Positions 17,206 through 25,788 of a DNA stretch of 45,367 bases are shown in pieces; position 1 is the first letter of the stretch; every line of letters begins with the position of its first letter. The DNA comes from Ardenticatenaceae bacterium. Its GTDB lineage: Bacteria; Chloroflexota; Anaerolineae; Promineifilales; Promineifilaceae. The translations under genes and the position numbers were made by a program. Where the stretch lies: contig JACKCC010000031.1 in NCBI GenBank assembly GCA_020634245.1, forward strand, positions 1 through 45,367, read 5' to 3'. Below the pieces are notes generated by a model, which saw only the letters and a program-made list of their open reading frames with translations, did not search any database and had not been told where the DNA came from.

Positions 17206-17255
17206 CGTCGTTCCCCTATGTCAACAATCCACGAATTTCGCAGATTAAGTCTGTG

Positions 17256-18209
17256 TCATCTTTGGATTTTCATCCCTTGCAGCAGTCGTTGGGCCGTTGC
17301 CGCCAATCCTTCCGGCGAAATGCCGTAATGGGCAAAAATCTCATCCTGGCTGCCCGTAACCGTGTACTCATCGGGGATGGCTACCGCCTTAAACGGCACA
17401 TACACGCCCCGATCCATTAACAAAGCGGCCACCGTGCTGCCCAATCCCCCATACACACTGTGTTCCTCCACGGTGATGATGGCTTTGGAACGGCGGGCGG
17501 CAGCGAGAACGGCAGTTTCGTCTAACGGCTTTAACGTATGCACACTGATGACCCCGGCCGCAACCCCCTGTCCCGCCAATAATTGGCTGGCCTGCAGCGC
17601 CGGCGCTGCCGGTTCGCCAATCGCCAGGAAGGTCACGTCATCCCCCGCCACCAGTTGAATTGCCTTGCCGATTTCAAATTGGGCATCGACTCCATGCAAA
17701 TGGGGCATCGACTTCTTGCCAAAACGGATGTAGATAGGCCTGGAATGGGAAACGGCCGCTTTAATCGCTTCCGCTGTCTCAAAATTGTCAGCCGGCACGA
17801 CGATGTCCAGGTTATTAATCGCTTGCAACGCGGCAAAATCGTGCAGCGAATGGTGCGTCGATCCCAATGCCCCATAACTCACCCCGGCGCTGATCCCAAT
17901 CAGCTTTACCGGATTATCAGAGTAAGCTACGTCATTTTTGATTTGCTCCAACCCCCGCGCCGTCAAGAAACAAGCCGGGGAAACGGCAAATGCTTTCTTA
18001 CCCGTTGACGCCAATCCTGCCGAAATACCCACCAGATTTTGCTCGGCAATGCCCACTTCCACAATCTGCTCCGGCAATTTCTTACCAAAAGCCCCAAGTT
18101 TGCCGGAACCGCGTGAATCGCTGGTGATAGCCAAAATATCACGGTTCGCCTGCGCCAGGTTCAACAATGTTTCTGCAAATATTTCCAAATTAGGCTTACC
18201 AACTTCCAT
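17256..18209 (-). CDS. Transketolase, C-terminal subunit
   Basis: About 317 residues forming the second half of a split transketolase: the pyrimidine-binding domain plus the C-terminal domain. VGIAEQNLVGISAGLA contains the conserved glutamate (Glu56) that activates thiamine diphosphate; PIYIRFGKK and TVEEHSVYGGLGSTVA follow. The ATG at 18209 has GGGGA seven bases upstream and overlaps the N-terminal subunit's stop region by 14 bases, so the two are made together. It requires that partner for activity. Split transketolases inside sugar operons are often specialised; the apulose-4-phosphate transketolase subunit B is one known type. A general pentose phosphate role is the alternative. Confidence 0.9.
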   Translation of the reverse strand: MEVGKPNLEIFAETLLNLAQANRDILAITSDSRGSGKLGAFGKKLPEQIVEVGIAEQNLVGISAGLASTGKKAFAVSPACFLTARGLEQIKNDVAYSDNPVKLIGISAGVSYGALGSTHHSLHDFAALQAINNLDIVVPADNFETAEAIKAAVSHSRPIYIRFGKKSMPHLHGVDAQFEIGKAIQLVAGDDVTFLAIGEPAAPALQASQLLAGQGVAAGVISVHTLKPLDETAVLAAARRSKAIITVEEHSVYGGLGSTVAALLMDRGVYVPFKAVAIPDEYTVTGSQDEIFAHYGISPEGLAATAQRLLQGMKIQR

Positions 18210-19050
18210 TTTGATTTCCCCAGGCTTTTTCCGCCGCATCTAATTCCTGCATTGCCGTAGCAAATTCATGGTCGGTGGGCACGTGGTGGTGCCAATCGAT
18301 TTGATTTTCAATGAAGCTGACTCCCTTGCCTTTGGTCGTATGGGCTAAAACCAGATTAGGCTTGCCTGGCTCAAAGGGAAGCTGCTCAAAAAGAGCGACC
18401 AACTCGGAAATATTGTTACCGTCCACTTCCTGCACAGAATACCCAAAAGCCTCAAATTTGTTGCGCAAGTTAACGACACCAGCCACATCTGCCACCGATC
18501 CGGTGATTTGCAGTTTGTTGTAGTCCACAATAACCACCAGATTGTCCAGTTCATAATGGGCGGCCGCCATAGACGCTTCCCAGTTGGACCCTTCCTCCAG
18601 TTCGCCATCACCCAAGAGCGTAAAGACACGGAAGGAACGGCCGTCCTTCTTTCCGGAAATAGCTGTTCCCACAGCAATGGGTAGGCCATGCCCCAAAGCA
18701 CCCGTATTATGCTCCACTCCATTCACCTTGCGGGTCGGATGGCCAATGTAGTGGGATCGGTACTGATTCAAACTGTCCAAATCTTCAACCGGGAAAAACC
18801 CTTTATCGGCTAAAACAACATACAACGCTTCAACTGAGTGACCCTTACTCTGGATATAGCGATCACGATTCGCATCTTGAAAATTATGCGGTGACACATC
18901 CATCACCCGGTTATACAAAACATTGAGAATATCCACCGCTGACAGGCTTCCACCCGTGTGACCAGCTTTTGCTCTCTTTATAATCGCTAGCGTCTTTTTC
19001 CGATATTGGATCGACTTAAGTTCCAGGTCCGTGGTGGTTAATTGTCTCAT
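18196..19050 (-). CDS. Transketolase, N-terminal (TPP-binding) subunit
   Basis: A 284-residue protein, the usual size for a separate transketolase N-terminal subunit. His31 in AGHTGGSLS, the SKGHS segment, GALGHGLPIAVG, and the thiamine diphosphate motif GDGELEEGSNWEA with VDYN are all present (GDG at 147-149). I chose the ATG at 19050 because upstream codons encode no conserved sequence and would run over the operator at 19075-19086. It is the first gene of the long minus-strand operon, expressed from the promoter at 19115-19143. With the downstream subunit it would transfer two-carbon units between phosphorylated sugars. Confidence 0.9.
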   Translation of the reverse strand: MRQLTTTDLELKSIQYRKKTLAIIKRAKAGHTGGSLSAVDILNVLYNRVMDVSPHNFQDANRDRYIQSKGHSVEALYVVLADKGFFPVEDLDSLNQYRSHYIGHPTRKVNGVEHNTGALGHGLPIAVGTAISGKKDGRSFRVFTLLGDGELEEGSNWEASMAAAHYELDNLVVIVDYNKLQITGSVADVAGVVNLRNKFEAFGYSVQEVDGNNISELVALFEQLPFEPGKPNLVLAHTTKGKGVSFIENQIDWHHHVPTDHEFATAMQELDAAEKAWGNQNGSW

Positions 19051-19074
19051 TAGGAATTTCCAATCATCAATTGT

Positions 19075-19086
19075 GAATAAATATTC
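19075..19086. promoter_or_regulatory. Putative SorC operator, downstream site of the pentose operon
   Basis: GAATAAATATTC, a near-perfect 12-bp palindrome preceded by GT. The identical 12-mer recurs at 20446-20457 in the other promoter region. It lies about 25 bases downstream of the predicted start site of the minus-strand operon and 77 bp, centre to centre, from the site at 19152-19163. Confidence 0.65.
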
Positions 19087-19114
19087 GTCCCACAATAAAC
19101 TTTCACACACATGT

Positions 19115-19143
19115 AGATTACAAGGAGTAAATCGATATGTCAA
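19115..19143 (-). promoter_or_regulatory. Sigma70-type promoter of the transketolase-rbs operon
   Basis: Read on the minus strand: TTGACA (-35), 17-base spacer, TAATCT (-10). It points toward the transketolase genes, with a predicted start about 60 bases upstream of the first ATG. It is bracketed by the two GAATAAWTATTC-like operators. Confidence 0.75.
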
Positions 19144-19151
19144 GAAAAATC

Positions 19152-19163
19152 GTATAATTATTC
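19152..19163. promoter_or_regulatory. Putative SorC operator, upstream site of the pentose operon
   Basis: GTATAATTATTC differs at one base from the perfect palindrome GAATAATTATTC at 20523-20534. It lies between the divergent promoters, nine bases beyond the minus-strand -35 box and just upstream of the plus-strand -35 box, so one bound regulator could affect both directions. Confidence 0.55.
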
Positions 19164-19168
19164 AGATG

Positions 19169-19197
19169 TTGATAAAATTTCGTAAATCATTTACACT
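19169..19197 (+). promoter_or_regulatory. Probable promoter of the SorC-type regulator
   Basis: TTGATA (-35), 17-base spacer, TACACT (-10) on the plus strand. The predicted transcript would start at about 19204, exactly where the large hairpin at 19206-19270 begins. The boxes are weaker than those of the divergent operon promoter. Confidence 0.5.
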
Positions 19198-19205
19198 TTA
19201 TAGTG

Positions 19206-19270
19206 AAGTGCCAGTCACAGGGCGCACAATTTAGGATTGACTACGGCCGTTTGCCCTGTGACTGGCACTT
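19206..19270. repeat. Perfect 18-bp inverted repeat in the regulator leader
   Basis: AAGTGCCAGTCACAGGGC (19206-19223) and its exact reverse complement (19253-19270) flank a 29-base loop that contains an ACGGCCGT octamer at 19243. It would be the 5' end of the regulator mRNA, ending 35 bases before its ATG. It could be a stability or attenuation hairpin, or a small mobile palindromic (REP/MITE-like) element. Confidence 0.8.
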
Positions 19271-19305
19271 TGTAAAAAATCAAGTGATACCAAAAAGAGG
19301 ATCCC

Positions 19306-20265
19306 ATGGCCCAAATTGACGAATTAAGATTAATGGCGCGCGTAGCCCGCATGTATTATGAAAATGACATGCGCCAGTCAGACATCGCCAATCAGCTTGG
19401 GCTGTCACAAGCCACAATTTCTCGCCTTTTCAAACGGGCCAAAGAAGAAGGCATCGTACGCATTTCGGTCCACGTACCTCAAGGCGTATTTTCAGAGTTA
19501 GAAGAACAAATCATTGACAAATTTAATCTTCGGGATGCCATCATCGTCGATAGCATCCATGATGATGAACAGCTAATTCAACGTGATATAGGTGCAGCTG
19601 CGGCCTATTACATAGAATCAACGATTAAACCAAATGAAGTCATTGGCCTGTCATCGTGGAGTTCCACACTGCTGGCCATGGTTGATGCGATGCACCAGAT
19701 GCCCCGGAAACCAGATGTGCGCGTCGTACAGATTTTAGGCGGAATTGGTAATCCCTCGGCAGAAATTCATGCCACTCGCCTTACCAGCCGTTTTGCAAAA
19801 TTAGTTCACGGAGCCGCTGCCTTTTTACCAGCTCCTGGCGTTTTAGGTTCGGAAGGGGCATTACAAGTTTTGCTAGATGATCCATATGTGCAAGAAGCAA
19901 TGGCATTATTTAATGAAGTCACCCTTGCACTAGTGGGGATTGGAGCCGTAGAACCCTCAGAACTATTGGCAGATAGTGGCAATATTTTCTCTAATGAAGA
20001 ACTTGATATGCTGCGTAACAATGGTGCAGTAGGAGACATTCTTCTGCGTTTCTTTAATGTATCTGGTCAGCCAGTAGAAAATTCCTTAGATCATCGTGTT
20101 GTCTCCATGACGCTGCCGCAGCTTCGTCATGTGGGACGCTCGGTAGGCGTTGCCGGTGGAAAGCGCAAATTTAATGCGATCCTCGGTGCTTTACGCGGTG
20201 GACTAATCAACATACTGATTACAGATTGTTTTACAGCCCAACGCCTTGCAGACTTAATCTCTTAA
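19306..20265 (+). CDS. SorC-family sugar-responsive transcriptional regulator
   Basis: This 319-residue protein has the SorC/LsrR layout. An N-terminal helix-turn-helix lies at residues about 20-45 (MRQSDIANQLGLSQATISRL, then FKRAKEEGIVRI), followed by a phosphosugar-binding domain of the ribose-5-phosphate-isomerase-like type, with VIGLSSWSST, VVQILGGIG, LVGIGAVEPS and the C-terminal RAL-like end. Such proteins bind a phosphorylated sugar from the pathway and usually repress until it appears. It is divergent from the transketolase operon and upstream of the oligosaccharide ABC operon. The paired 12-bp palindromes at both promoters make it the natural controller of both. Start supported by AGAGGA just upstream. 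Unlike most of the window, the gene contains no ACGGCCGT octamer. Confidence 0.92.
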   Translation: MAQIDELRLMARVARMYYENDMRQSDIANQLGLSQATISRLFKRAKEEGIVRISVHVPQGVFSELEEQIIDKFNLRDAIIVDSIHDDEQLIQRDIGAAAAYYIESTIKPNEVIGLSSWSSTLLAMVDAMHQMPRKPDVRVVQILGGIGNPSAEIHATRLTSRFAKLVHGAAAFLPAPGVLGSEGALQVLLDDPYVQEAMALFNEVTLALVGIGAVEPSELLADSGNIFSNEELDMLRNNGAVGDILLRFFNVSGQPVENSLDHRVVSMTLPQLRHVGRSVGVAGGKRKFNAILGALRGGLINILITDCFTAQRLADLIS

Positions 20266-20445
20266 ATTCTCCTCCCAGCCATATTCTCGATAGCAAGCCC
20301 CTAACCTCCAACTATTGAGCGTTTGCCCTTTAAGCAAACACGTTTAAATAACGCCAATTAGCCCCTGCTTAGATTGTCGTACGTATTTAGTTTCCTCAAG
20401 AGGTTCAAGGCTGAGTTCGCCACCCGTGAATAATATATAATCTCA

Positions 20446-20457
20446 GAATAAATATTC
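20446..20457. promoter_or_regulatory. Putative SorC operator, upstream site of the ABC operon
   Basis: GAATAAATATTC, identical to the site at 19075-19086. It ends eight bases before the -35 box of the promoter at 20466-20494. Confidence 0.65.
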
Positions 20458-20465
20458 AAAAATAC

Positions 20466-20494
20466 TTGACTCGCCGATTTCCCCCTGTTACCAT
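20466..20494 (+). promoter_or_regulatory. Probable promoter of the oligosaccharide ABC operon
   Basis: TTGACT (-35), 17-base spacer, TACCAT (-10), reading toward the binding protein gene. It lies between the two palindromic operators, as in the divergent operon. Confidence 0.55.
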
Positions 20495-20522
20495 TAACAA
20501 ATCTGAAACAATATTTTTATGT

Positions 20523-20534
20523 GAATAATTATTC
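20523..20534. promoter_or_regulatory. Putative SorC operator, downstream site of the ABC operon
   Basis: GAATAATTATTC is a perfect 12-bp palindrome, preceded by GT and followed by AGG. Its centre is 77 bp from that of the site at 20446-20457, the same spacing as at the pentose operon promoter. Confidence 0.65.
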
Positions 20535-20677
20535 AGGCGATCGTGGTAGAGATAGTCTAAGATGGACATTTGAGCGAATTGAGGAGGTATATTATCGAAT
20601 AGACAATTCAAAACTAACTCGATTCTTCGACCGATTCAAATATTAAATTTTCAGTTTTTCGTGAGAGGAGAAAAATA

Positions 20678-22687
20678 ATGACAAAGAAAATTTACCCTTT
20701 GCTGGCATTGCTCATCCTCGTTGCCATGTTTGTATCAGCCTGTGGATCTTCCGCGACCCCGACAACGGTACCAGATAACAACGCCAGCGAAACGACATCA
20801 GATAACAGCGCCAGTACAACTACCGACACCGAAGCCTCCAGCAGTTCTGGTGAAATGACCGAGGTTGGCACGCCCCGCAGTGAAACCCTGATTGTCCAGA
20901 CCTTTGATGGTAAACTGGACACTCCGGATAATTTTAACCCGCTCTCTGGCAGCTATGTCCTCTGGCGTGGCTTCCGTGAATTGGCCTGGGGTTACATGTG
21001 GGAAATGGATACCGCTACCGGTCAGTCTTACCCGGAATTGGCGGCGGAATTACCTGTGGTCCTTAATGATGATTACACCGAGTTCCAAATTAACCTCAAG
21101 CAAGGCATCTACTGGAGCGACGGCGTTGAATTCACAACGGATGATGTTATCTACACCCTCGATACCTATTTCGCCAACATCGGCAAGCTCACCTATTGGG
21201 GTATCCCGATCATCACCGGTTATGTCGATTCCTACGAGAAAGTTGACGATTACACGCTTAAGGTCAAGACCACTCACCCGGCTTATGACTTCGCCACCAC
21301 TCTTGGCGTTTACACCTGGGGTTCGAACTTCAACATTGTGCCCAAGCACATTTTTGAAAAAGTTGAGGACCTCACGACCTTCAACAATCCCAACCCGGTC
21401 ACCTTGGGTGCTTACACGCTCAAATCCTACGACCCCAATGGTCAGTGGCACCTGTGGGAACTGCGTGAAGACTGGGAACGTTCCTCCACAGGCTGGATGG
21501 GCAAACCGGCCGCCAAGTACGTTTTCTACAAAAACTTCGGTGATGAGCAAACGCGTACCCTGGCTTTCATCAAGAACGAATACGATGTCGATACCTTTAT
21601 GAGTCCCGATAGCATCGCCGCTGCCCAGGGGCAGAACCCCAATATCAAAACCTTTGCTGCCACCTTGCCCTTCCACGATATGGGCGACGCCTGTTCGTAT
21701 GGCATCATTATGAACGCCCAAAAAGCTCCGCTGGATAATCCGAATGTGCGCTGGGCGCTGGCGCTATCGCTTGACCTGCAAAACGTAGGTTACAATGCCA
21801 TGAACGGCCAGTTCCGGGCTTCGGCGCTGCCTATGCCTGATACGCAAATCACCAACCCGGCTTACTTCGCTCCACTGCAATCCTGGCTCGAAAACCTAAC
21901 TCTGGAAGATGGCTACCAACCCTGGAACGCCAACTTCGCGGCTGAAATGGTACAGAAAATGACCGATGCGGGCCTGGATCCTGCCCAACTTCCGACCGGC
22001 AACGATGTGACCGCCAGTTACGGCATGGGTTACTGGAAATACGACCCGGCTGAAGCCGAAAAACTAATGGCAACCGCTGGCTACACCAAGAACGCGGATG
22101 GTTTCTTTGCCGATGCCGATGGCAAGGTTTGGGAAGTTGAACTGGTAATCCCCAGTGATTGGAACAAAGTGATGCAGCGCGTGGGCTTCTCTATTGCCGA
22201 CGCGTGGACTAAATCCGGCTTCAAAGTGAACGCTCGCCAGGTCGATAATGCCGAATTCGACAAGGTTTCTCGAACCAATGCCTTGTTAACCACCATGGTC
22301 AACTGGGGTACTGCTTGCGTCTTCAACACCAACTACCTCGGCAGTTGGCGCTCTTTCAACGCAGATAACGTGAAACCCGTCGACTCCAACGAGGAACTTG
22401 CCGGGAATCTAAACCGCATTACCGACCAGCAGATATTTGACCTGATTACCGCAGCAGGCTCCATGGATCAGTCTCAGCCTGAGTTCTTGCAGGCCGGCCA
22501 GCAGATTATTCAACGGATGATCACGGACATGGATTACATCAATATGATGAACATTCCAACCACCATCCCGACCAACGATACTTACTGGACGAACTTCCCC
22601 AAGGCAGATAACGCTTACGCTGTGCCCTATACATGGTGGAGTTCATTTAAGGTGATCCTACTCAACATCCAGCCCACTGGTAAATAA
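20678..22687 (+). CDS. Family 5 extracellular solute-binding lipoprotein
   Basis: This 669-residue protein has a signal peptide ending in the lipobox VSAC (Cys22), a Ser/Thr/Ala-rich linker to about residue 60, and a large SBP_bac_5 (oligopeptide/dipeptide-type) domain with LKQGIYWSDGVEFTTDDVIYT-like sequence near its first third. The family binds peptides, but several members take up oligosaccharides. The downstream esterase and GH140-like enzymes argue for a plant oligosaccharide here. It is the first gene of the operon and is followed by a strong terminator-like hairpin before the permease genes, consistent with extra production of the binding protein. The region lacks the ACGGCCGT octamer that marks most of the window. 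Confidence 0.92.
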   Translation: MTKKIYPLLALLILVAMFVSACGSSATPTTVPDNNASETTSDNSASTTTDTEASSSSGEMTEVGTPRSETLIVQTFDGKLDTPDNFNPLSGSYVLWRGFRELAWGYMWEMDTATGQSYPELAAELPVVLNDDYTEFQINLKQGIYWSDGVEFTTDDVIYTLDTYFANIGKLTYWGIPIITGYVDSYEKVDDYTLKVKTTHPAYDFATTLGVYTWGSNFNIVPKHIFEKVEDLTTFNNPNPVTLGAYTLKSYDPNGQWHLWELREDWERSSTGWMGKPAAKYVFYKNFGDEQTRTLAFIKNEYDVDTFMSPDSIAAAQGQNPNIKTFAATLPFHDMGDACSYGIIMNAQKAPLDNPNVRWALALSLDLQNVGYNAMNGQFRASALPMPDTQITNPAYFAPLQSWLENLTLEDGYQPWNANFAAEMVQKMTDAGLDPAQLPTGNDVTASYGMGYWKYDPAEAEKLMATAGYTKNADGFFADADGKVWEVELVIPSDWNKVMQRVGFSIADAWTKSGFKVNARQVDNAEFDKVSRTNALLTTMVNWGTACVFNTNYLGSWRSFNADNVKPVDSNEELAGNLNRITDQQIFDLITAAGSMDQSQPEFLQAGQQIIQRMITDMDYINMMNIPTTIPTNDTYWTNFPKADNAYAVPYTWWSSFKVILLNIQPTGK

Positions 22688-22705
22688 TAAATTTTTGTTC
22701 AACGA

Positions 22706-22740
22706 GGGAGGACTGTCGTTCAGACAGCCCTCCTTTTTTA
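22706..22740 (+). terminator. Intra-operon rho-independent terminator
   Basis: A GC-rich hairpin (stem 22706-22717 with 22723-22734, one mismatch, five-base loop) is followed by a run of Ts. It lies 18 bases after the binding protein stop and before the permease genes, so it probably lets only part of transcription continue downstream. Confidence 0.8.
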
Positions 22741-22818
22741 TAAATTAGCGTCACTGTTCAGGGTTAAATCTCACCCGCTCTTCGGGGCTGAATAATGACG
22801 AAAATAAAGAGGCGCGTA

Positions 22819-23823
22819 ATGAAATTAACTCAATACGTCCTGCAGCGCTTTGCAACTTACCTGGCAGTACTTTTAATTGGGCTGACGATCACGTTTTTCT
22901 TACCCAGATTCATGCCGGGGGATCCCATCAGTAACTACATCGCCCAAATCCAGGCGAGGGCCAACCAAAACCTGACTCCCGAAGCCGTTCAGCAGATCAG
23001 AGATTCGCTGGCAGAGCTTTATGGTTTAAAAGGCAGCCTTTTTACACAGTACATTAACTTTATGAAGCGGGTTCTGCTGCACTTTGATTTTGGCCCTTCC
23101 TTCACCTCTTACCCCACACCGGTTTCAGAAGTCCTGTTGAAAGCGCTCCCCTATACGGCCGGTTTATTGTTAACAACAACAGCTATTTCCTGGCTGCTTG
23201 GAAATTTAATCGGTCTCATTGCCGGATATTACAATAAACGCCTTGGAGCAACCATCCTGGAGCTTTTAGGCATCGTGCTTTATCCAATCCCATACTATAT
23301 CCTGGCATTAACAGTCCTGATCATACTGGCTTTTTGGTTCCCAATCTTTCCACTATCTCCAACCTTCCTTCCCGGTGCTCTGGACTGGCAAATGTTCAAA
23401 CTGATCCTGTACAACTCGTTCTTGCCAGCCTTGACCCTGGTTTTGGCCGGTTTTGGTTGGAATATCTTGAGTATGAAAGCTCTGGCAGTTTCCACCAAAG
23501 AAGAACCTTACGTCCAGTTTGCTCGTTTGAAAGGCGTTCCTAACTGGAACAGAATGACCAGATATGTTTTTCGCAATGCGCTGCTGCCGCAAGTGACAGC
23601 CCTGATTTTGTCGCTGGGCACAGTCTTCAACGGTGCACTGCTAACGGAAATGCTTTTTTCGTACCCAGGCGTAGGCTTGATGATGCGTACCGCCGCCGGG
23701 GCCGGGGATTACAACCTGCTTTATGGATCCATCACACTTTCGATCATTGCAGTTGCCACGGCGGCGTTTGTCCTCGATCTCATTTACCCGCTGTTTGATC
23801 CACGCATCCGGCTGGGGAGATAA
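22819..23823 (+). CDS. ABC transporter permease, DppB type
   Basis: About 334 residues with six predicted membrane helices. The start MKLTQYVLQRFATYLAVLLI is typical of DppB/OppB proteins, followed by the FMPGDP segment and the late conserved part beginning with ALLPQVTALILSLGTV and the coupling-helix region. I prefer the ATG at 22819, with AGAGG six bases upstream and the family's normal N-terminus, over the ATG 24 bases earlier. It pairs with the next gene to form the channel for the family 5 binding protein. Confidence 0.92.
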   Translation: MKLTQYVLQRFATYLAVLLIGLTITFFLPRFMPGDPISNYIAQIQARANQNLTPEAVQQIRDSLAELYGLKGSLFTQYINFMKRVLLHFDFGPSFTSYPTPVSEVLLKALPYTAGLLLTTTAISWLLGNLIGLIAGYYNKRLGATILELLGIVLYPIPYYILALTVLIILAFWFPIFPLSPTFLPGALDWQMFKLILYNSFLPALTLVLAGFGWNILSMKALAVSTKEEPYVQFARLKGVPNWNRMTRYVFRNALLPQVTALILSLGTVFNGALLTEMLFSYPGVGLMMRTAAGAGDYNLLYGSITLSIIAVATAAFVLDLIYPLFDPRIRLGR

Positions 23824-23827
23824 GTCC

Positions 23828-24703
23828 ATGAAAGAAAACATTGTTTCCAACACAAGCACTCAAAAAAAACGCTCCCTGATTAAGCTGAATGCACGCCTGT
23901 ATGTTGGGCTGACGATCATTTCGGTGTTTATCCTGGGAAGCTTTATTCTGCCTTTTTTTAGTAAAGTTGACCCGGTTGCACAAGGTACTTACCTGAAAAA
24001 CATGCCCCTATCCGCCAAACATTTGCTGGGAACAAACGCCCTTGGACAGGATATTTTCTGGTTCCTGGTTTTCTCAATTCGTAATTCCCTGTTGCTTGGT
24101 TTGGGAGCCAGTTTGGGCATCACGCTCATCTCTACATTTTTGGGGATGAGTGCAGGCTACATCGGAGGATGGTACGAACGGATTGTAGTGTTATTCATCG
24201 ATACTTTCATCACCATTCCAGTCCTGCCAATTTTGATCGTCTTGGGCGCTTTAGTGCGGGGTAATACTTCGTTTGCCATTGTCGCTGTCATCCTGATCGT
24301 CTTCGGTTGGGCCTGGAATGCCCGCACTATCCGTTCGATGGTGCTATCTCTGCGCGAGCGTGAGTTCATCAACATGGCTCGTTTCTCAGGCGCCAGCACT
24401 TTCGATATCATTTATAAAGAAATCTTTCCCCATGTTTACGCTTATATGGTGGTGGGCTTTATCAATACCATTCTTTTTGCGATCAATACCGAGGCTGCCC
24501 TGGCTGTCATCGGTCTTTCCAAGATACAAGTTCCAACTCTGGGATCGATCATTTTTTGGGCCTTAAACTATAACGCTTTGATGATTGGTCAAATCGCCTG
24601 GATCGTTGCGCCGATTGTTGCGACTGTCTTGCTTTTCCTGGGGCTGTTCTTGACCTCTACCGGATACAATGAATTGTTTGCAGAAAGGAGGGGTGTAGCA
24701 TGA
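23828..24703 (+). CDS. ABC transporter permease, DppC type
   Basis: This 291-residue membrane protein has the DppC form: a short cytosolic N-terminus, a first helix (YVGLTIISVFILGSFILPFF), the HLLGTNALGQDIF motif, and the cytoplasmic coupling region REREFINMARFSGAST. The ATG at 23828 has GGGGAG nine bases upstream and starts after the previous stop; an in-frame ATG 105 bases earlier lies inside the upstream permease gene and is not credible. It overlaps the following ATPase gene by four bases (ATGA). Confidence 0.93.
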   Translation: MKENIVSNTSTQKKRSLIKLNARLYVGLTIISVFILGSFILPFFSKVDPVAQGTYLKNMPLSAKHLLGTNALGQDIFWFLVFSIRNSLLLGLGASLGITLISTFLGMSAGYIGGWYERIVVLFIDTFITIPVLPILIVLGALVRGNTSFAIVAVILIVFGWAWNARTIRSMVLSLREREFINMARFSGASTFDIIYKEIFPHVYAYMVVGFINTILFAINTEAALAVIGLSKIQVPTLGSIIFWALNYNALMIGQIAWIVAPIVATVLLFLGLFLTSTGYNELFAERRGVA

Positions 24704-25788
24704 TCAAGCTCGATAATATTGAGGCAACTTATACAACAGTGCGGGGCAAGGTCAAGGCGGTGGAAGGGGTCAGTCTGGAGATTCCCGATGGCATTATCAT
24801 GGGGATTGCCGGTGAATCAGGCTGTGGAAAAACCACGCTGATGAAGGTAATCTACGGTGACACGGGTTTTCCGCTGGCCCTTTCCCAAGGCTCTGTAGAT
24901 TATGGTTTTGAAAATGACCAGGGGGAGCGTGTTACCAGTAAAAATATTCAAAAGGAGTGGTTCCGGCATATCTCTTACATTCCGCAAAGCTCGATGAGTT
25001 CTTTGAATCCGGTGGTGCGTATTCGTGACCAATTTACCGATTTCCCAGCCACTTCGAAGAAAAAACGCGAAACCCTGGAACTGGTACGTGAGTATGTTCA
25101 GAAGTTGGGACTACCGCCGGAATCTATCGATTCTTACCCGCACCAACTCTCAGGGGGTATGCAGCAGCGTATCATGGTCGCTTTAGCCACCTTTTTGCAG
25201 CCGAGAATTATCTTAGCAGATGAACCAACGACGGCATTGGATGTGGTTGTACAGAAAGATATTCTGATCCTGTTGATGCGCTTGCAGCGGATGATGAAAA
25301 ACAACATCATTTTTGTTTCGCATGATATGGGGGTTCATTTCCAGATCACACACAAAATGATGATTATGTACGCAGCTAAAACGGTTGAATTTGCCAATAC
25401 GGAGGATATTTTTAATGATCCATTGCATCCGTATTCATTAATGCTGACCAGTTCGCTGCCTACGATTGGTGATGACCGCGCCCGAAAGGGGTTGCCCGGC
25501 CGGCCGCCCAGTCTTTGGGATCCGCCGAAGGGTTGCCGGTTTGCCAAGCGCTGTCCGTTGGCGATAGTGCTTTGCCATGAATCGGAACCACAACTGCTGG
25601 AACACCGGCCGGGTCGTTTCTCTGCCTGCCATCGGGTAGATGCGATGCCCGATCTGATAGACAAAATGCGGCATGGTCCCAAATTAAGCGAATTTGTCAA
25701 GGATGCAGATAAGTTGATTGCTGAGGTTGAAAGTGCATTGAAAGCTGATGAAACGGGGGGCACGGCCGTTCAGGAGGAGCTTGAGTAA
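24700..25788 (+). CDS. ABC transporter ATP-binding protein, DppD type
   Basis: This 362-residue ATPase has Walker A GESGCGKTT (residues 38-46), signature LSGGMQQRIMVALAT, Walker B IILADEPTTALD, and the H-loop FVSHDMG. A C-terminal oligopeptide-transporter tail (about residues 255-320) has several cysteines in CRFAKRCPLAIVLCHESEP, a known extension of DppD/OppD proteins. It provides energy together with the following ATPase. Start and stop overlap its neighbours by four and one bases. One ACGGCCGT octamer near its end (25762) is the only one in a 10-kb stretch. Confidence 0.94.
   Translation: MIKLDNIEATYTTVRGKVKAVEGVSLEIPDGIIMGIAGESGCGKTTLMKVIYGDTGFPLALSQGSVDYGFENDQGERVTSKNIQKEWFRHISYIPQSSMSSLNPVVRIRDQFTDFPATSKKKRETLELVREYVQKLGLPPESIDSYPHQLSGGMQQRIMVALATFLQPRIILADEPTTALDVVVQKDILILLMRLQRMMKNNIIFVSHDMGVHFQITHKMMIMYAAKTVEFANTEDIFNDPLHPYSLMLTSSLPTIGDDRARKGLPGRPPSLWDPPKGCRFAKRCPLAIVLCHESEPQLLEHRPGRFSACHRVDAMPDLIDKMRHGPKLSEFVKDADKLIAEVESALKADETGGTAVQEELE

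Larger units (their letters stand above)
20266..20677. promoter_or_regulatory. 412-base intergenic control region of the oligosaccharide operon
   Basis: No gene is seen here. The right half is AT-rich and holds a promoter (20466-20494), two full palindromic operators (20446-20457, 20523-20534) and a half-match GTGAATAATATAT at 20426-20438. The left half (20266-20420) shows no convincing terminator. The leader before the ATG at 20678 is about 175 bases with GAGAGGAG as ribosome-binding site; I see no recognisable riboswitch. Confidence 0.6.

Noticed and set aside
23723..23827. The earlier in-frame ATG for the DppC-type permease
   Set aside because: It lies inside the DppB-type gene; the ATG at 23828 has a proper ribosome-binding site and the family's N-terminus.
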